64,000 nucleotides of DNA from NCBI RefSeq assembly GCF_001435935.1, contig NZ_AZGM01000064.1, positions 1 through 64,000 of the forward strand, given 5' to 3'. This document shows, one piece after another, positions 61,991-64,000 of the stretch. The stretch comes from Limosilactobacillus panis DSM 6035 (GTDB lineage: Bacteria; Bacillota; Bacilli; Lactobacillales; Lactobacillaceae). Within the stretch, counting starts at the first letter, position 1, and each line of letters opens with the position of its first letter. The notes under the pieces were generated by a model that was given only the letters and a program-made list of their open reading frames with translations, had not been told where the DNA came from and did not search any database. Both the position numbers and the translations under genes were made by a program.

Positions 61991-62707
61991 TTATTTGAGC
62001 ATTACCTTAACTGCCTGTGACTGGACCTCCTGTTCAGCCTGGAGGGTAACGCGTTGAATTTGACTTGCGGACATCTTAGGATTTTTAGCAAGTGCCTGTT
62101 GAACCCTTGCGGCAATGGCTGACCGGCCCTGTTCAGCAGTAGTCTGGGCCTTCTTTGCGGCTGGTGAAGCTGCCCGCTTCTTCAGCTGGTTAGCCTGCTT
62201 AGTGGTAATTTTGACATAGGCCTGGGGGTACTCCAGGACGTTGGTCCGCTTGACGAGGGTCCCATCCATCCCCGTTCCCATGTACATGATCCGGAAGAAA
62301 CCGTTATTGTAACGCCACCGCGTTTCTGTCGTAACCAGGCGGGGTGTTAACCGCTTCGTCCACTTGATTTTGCTGTGGGTATACTCGTTGGTCTGGGTAT
62401 GGTCAGGCGTCTTTTGTCGTTTCTTACTGTTGTAAATGTAGACGTCGTCTTTGCCACTTGTGCCGACTGGCTGGTAGAGAGCCAGGGGAAGTGCCGAATT
62501 GGATGCAGAATAAATGGTCTTCTTGGTAGTGGTCGTTTCCTGGTGCATCCCAAAATGGTGGCTGTAGTTAAGGGTCATCATGGCGGTTGAACCCACAAAG
62601 ATAATGCCCATTAGGACTGTAAGGGGGATGCGGACTTGCCGCCGGTTAATGAACATGATGCAGGCAAACAACGCGACCGCTGATGCGAACATAATAATGA
62701 TGATCAA
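61991..62707 (-). CDS. DUF4811 protein next to a DHA2 exporter
   Basis: A 238-residue protein with two N-terminal membrane segments (about 1-20 and 28-47), then an extracellular or cytosolic beta-rich domain (YNSKKRQKTPDHTQ, RYNNGFFRIMYMGTG) and an Ala/Gln-rich helical tail (KKAQTTAEQGRSA...). In lactobacilli DUF4811 proteins commonly sit beside DHA2 exporters. It starts at TTG 62707, overlapping closely the stop of the exporter (TAAC-TTG), so it is coupled to it. Its function, perhaps exporter modulation or an attached membrane component, is unknown. Confidence 0.8.
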   Translation of the reverse strand: MIIIIMFASAVALFACIMFINRRQVRIPLTVLMGIIFVGSTAMMTLNYSHHFGMHQETTTTKKTIYSASNSALPLALYQPVGTSGKDDVYIYNSKKRQKTPDHTQTNEYTHSKIKWTKRLTPRLVTTETRWRYNNGFFRIMYMGTGMDGTLVKRTNVLEYPQAYVKITTKQANQLKKRAASPAAKKAQTTAEQGRSAIAARVQQALAKNPKMSASQIQRVTLQAEQEVQSQAVKVMLK

Positions 62708-62708
62708 G

Positions 62709-64000
62709 TTATTTCTCCTCCCTTTCTTTCATATCTACCGAATCAATCCGGAGGTGGATACCGTTTCCGCTAGTAACGAAGAAGGTTAAAATCAGCCCTA
62801 AGATTGAAAAGATGATTGCAAACCAGAATGCAGCGTGGTAGCCCATTAAGGTTGCGTCAAACATCTGTGACTTGTACTGAAGTGGGGAGGCCTTTAATAG
62901 GGCGTGCCCGGGCTGGTTATTCTTGGTTACGTTGGTTAATACCGAAATCATAATCGCGGTCCCGACCGAGGTGGCGACCTGACGGAGGGTGTTGTTAACC
63001 GCGGTCCCGTGTGAAATTAAGTTAAACGGCAGTGAATTCATGCCAGCCGTAGTGACAGGCATCATCACCATGGAGATTCCGAACATCCGGACAGCGTACA
63101 GGAAGATGATGTAGATTGTCGGGGTGTCCCGGGTAATGAAAGCAAACGGAAGGGTGCCAACGGTCAGGATAAACATCCCGGTGACGGCCAGCCGCTTGGC
63201 TCCGTGCCGGTCAAAGAGGTTCCCAGTAATTGGGCTCATGATTCCCATAAACAGGGCCCCAAACAAGAGGGTCAGTCCGGAGTGAAGGGCTGACATGCCG
63301 TGGATGATTTGCAGGTAAAGGGGGATTACCAGTTCCACCCCCACCATTGCCATCATTACAATTGAGCTCAGGATGGTTGCTAGGGTAAATTCACCGCTCT
63401 TGAATACCTTGAATTCCAGGAAGGGTTCATCCAGCTTATTCTGGCGGAGAACCAGGAAGACAACCAGGATGGCCCCAATCACGATAGTTGACAGGACAAC
63501 TGGGTTAGTCCATCCCTTGTCACCAACACTTGAGAAGCCGTAGAGCATACTTCCAAAGCCCAGGGTCGAAATAATAACGGACAGCCAATCCAACTTAGGC
63601 CGCCGGTTAGGGATAACGTTTTTAACCAGGACAAAACTAGCAATGATTACGAGGGCGGCGATGGGCACGATCATCCCGAAGAGCCACCGCCAACTGTAGT
63701 TATCAATTACCCATCCGGAAAGGGTTGGGCCAATTGCGGGGGCTAGGCTAATCACCAGGCCGTTGATTCCCATGGCGGTACCCCGCTTTTCTGGTGGGTA
63801 AATCGTCAGCATAATATTTTGCATCAGGGGCATGTTGATGCCGACCCCCACGGCCTGAATTAGCCGGCCGGTTAAGATGGCCGCAAATGAAGGGGCTAAC
63901 CATGAGAGAATTGTTCCAATCTCGAAGACGGTCATGGCAATAATAAAAAGTCCCTTGGTATTGAACCGGCTACTAAGGTAGGCACTAATTGGGATCATGA
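62709..64000 (-). CDS. DHA2-family MFS exporter, 5' end beyond window
   Basis: At least 430 residues of a DHA2 (14-TM) drug exporter, open to the right edge, so the N-terminal first membrane segments are missing. GRLIQAVGVGINMPL and ISLAPAIGPTLSGWVID (motif C-type antiporter signature) are clear; later segments such as MGIMSPITGNLFDRHGAKRL follow. It is related to LmrB-type exporters. GGAGGAG at its end serves the coupled DUF4811 gene. It differs from the exporter at 53364, being a separate subgroup. Confidence 0.85.
   Translation of the reverse strand, partial: MIPISAYLSSRFNTKGLFIIAMTVFEIGTILSWLAPSFAAILTGRLIQAVGVGINMPLMQNIMLTIYPPEKRGTAMGINGLVISLAPAIGPTLSGWVIDNYSWRWLFGMIVPIAALVIIASFVLVKNVIPNRRPKLDWLSVIISTLGFGSMLYGFSSVGDKGWTNPVVLSTIVIGAILVVFLVLRQNKLDEPFLEFKVFKSGEFTLATILSSIVMMAMVGVELVIPLYLQIIHGMSALHSGLTLLFGALFMGIMSPITGNLFDRHGAKRLAVTGMFILTVGTLPFAFITRDTPTIYIIFLYAVRMFGISMVMMPVTTAGMNSLPFNLISHGTAVNNTLRQVATSVGTAIMISVLTNVTKNNQPGHALLKASPLQYKSQMFDATLMGYHAAFWFAIIFSILGLILTFFVTSGNGIHLRIDSVDMKEREEK

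Noticed and set aside
1-64000. CRISPR array, prophage or insertion sequence
   Set aside because: No regularly spaced identical repeats, no transposase or integrase frames and no phage structural genes were seen.

Overview
The window looks like a chromosomal segment of a heterofermentative lactic acid bacterium of the family Lactobacillaceae, most likely genus Limosilactobacillus. This rests on remembered protein similarity (sucrose phosphorylase GtfA, tandem-ABM protein, DUF4811/DHA2 pair, citrate lyase operon with CitI and CitM), moderate GC content, AAGGAGG-type ribosome binding sites and frequent TTG starts. I ran no database search, so species is not assigned. No phage, plasmid, insertion sequence, CRISPR array or rRNA operon was seen; there is one tRNA, tRNA-Asp(GTC), at 60.8 kb.

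Layout. 0.2-6.5 kb: HerA-like ATPase, a possible small RNA, the KtrAB potassium system, a membrane-anchored methyltransferase and RecQ. 6.6-12.5 kb: LysP-type permease with an esterase, a frameshifted Lsa-like ABC-F gene behind a transcription attenuator, a DyP peroxidase and a divergent tandem-ABM protein. 12.5-25.3 kb: sucrose transporter/phosphorylase operon with LacI-type operators, aldo-keto reductase, two penicillin-binding-fold enzymes, GalM, an overlooked 54-residue protein, a doubly frameshifted DUF2252 gene, a pRiA4b-ORF3-domain protein, an alcohol dehydrogenase and a cyclophilin.

25.3-42 kb is the metabolic core: a LysR gene with an amber stop divergent from malolactic enzyme; fumarase (fumC), fumarate reductase flavoprotein, a malate-dehydrogenase-like member of the LDH family and a DASS dicarboxylate/citrate exchanger; then the regulator citI divergent from citM-citC-citD-citE-citF-citXG and a hydrolase. 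Together they can split citrate to oxaloacetate and acetate, then either decarboxylate oxaloacetate to pyruvate (CitM) or reduce it through malate and fumarate to succinate, which the exchanger could trade for citrate. L(+)-tartrate dehydratase (ttdAB, 46.6-48.1 kb) would feed oxaloacetate into the same branch. AraC- and LysR-type regulators lie beside ttdAB.

42-46.5 kb holds a frameshifted XRE membrane regulator, a three-gene cassette with a RelE-like protein, and a LacI regulator divergent from a GH36-type glycosidase. 50-64 kb is mostly housekeeping and stress functions: ThrE-type exporter, uracil-DNA glycosylase family, class I amidotransferase, two DHA2 drug exporters, RarA, an HSL-type esterase, a DJ-1 protein, MprF, tRNA-Asp, an RluD-family enzyme and a DUF4811 protein.

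The least expected signals are non-coding. Two families of structured intergenic elements (family I: 1681-1853, 18682-18833, 20289-20444; family II: 8812-8984, 61824-61989) show compensatory base changes between copies and mostly fill gaps between convergent genes. An ABC-F leader has attenuator architecture. A shared ATTTCCCGGGAAAT palindrome lies upstream of ktrAB and of the 42.8-kb cassette. Four frameshifts in three genes can all be explained by one-base changes in short G/C runs, which is either sequencing error or a real mutational pattern.
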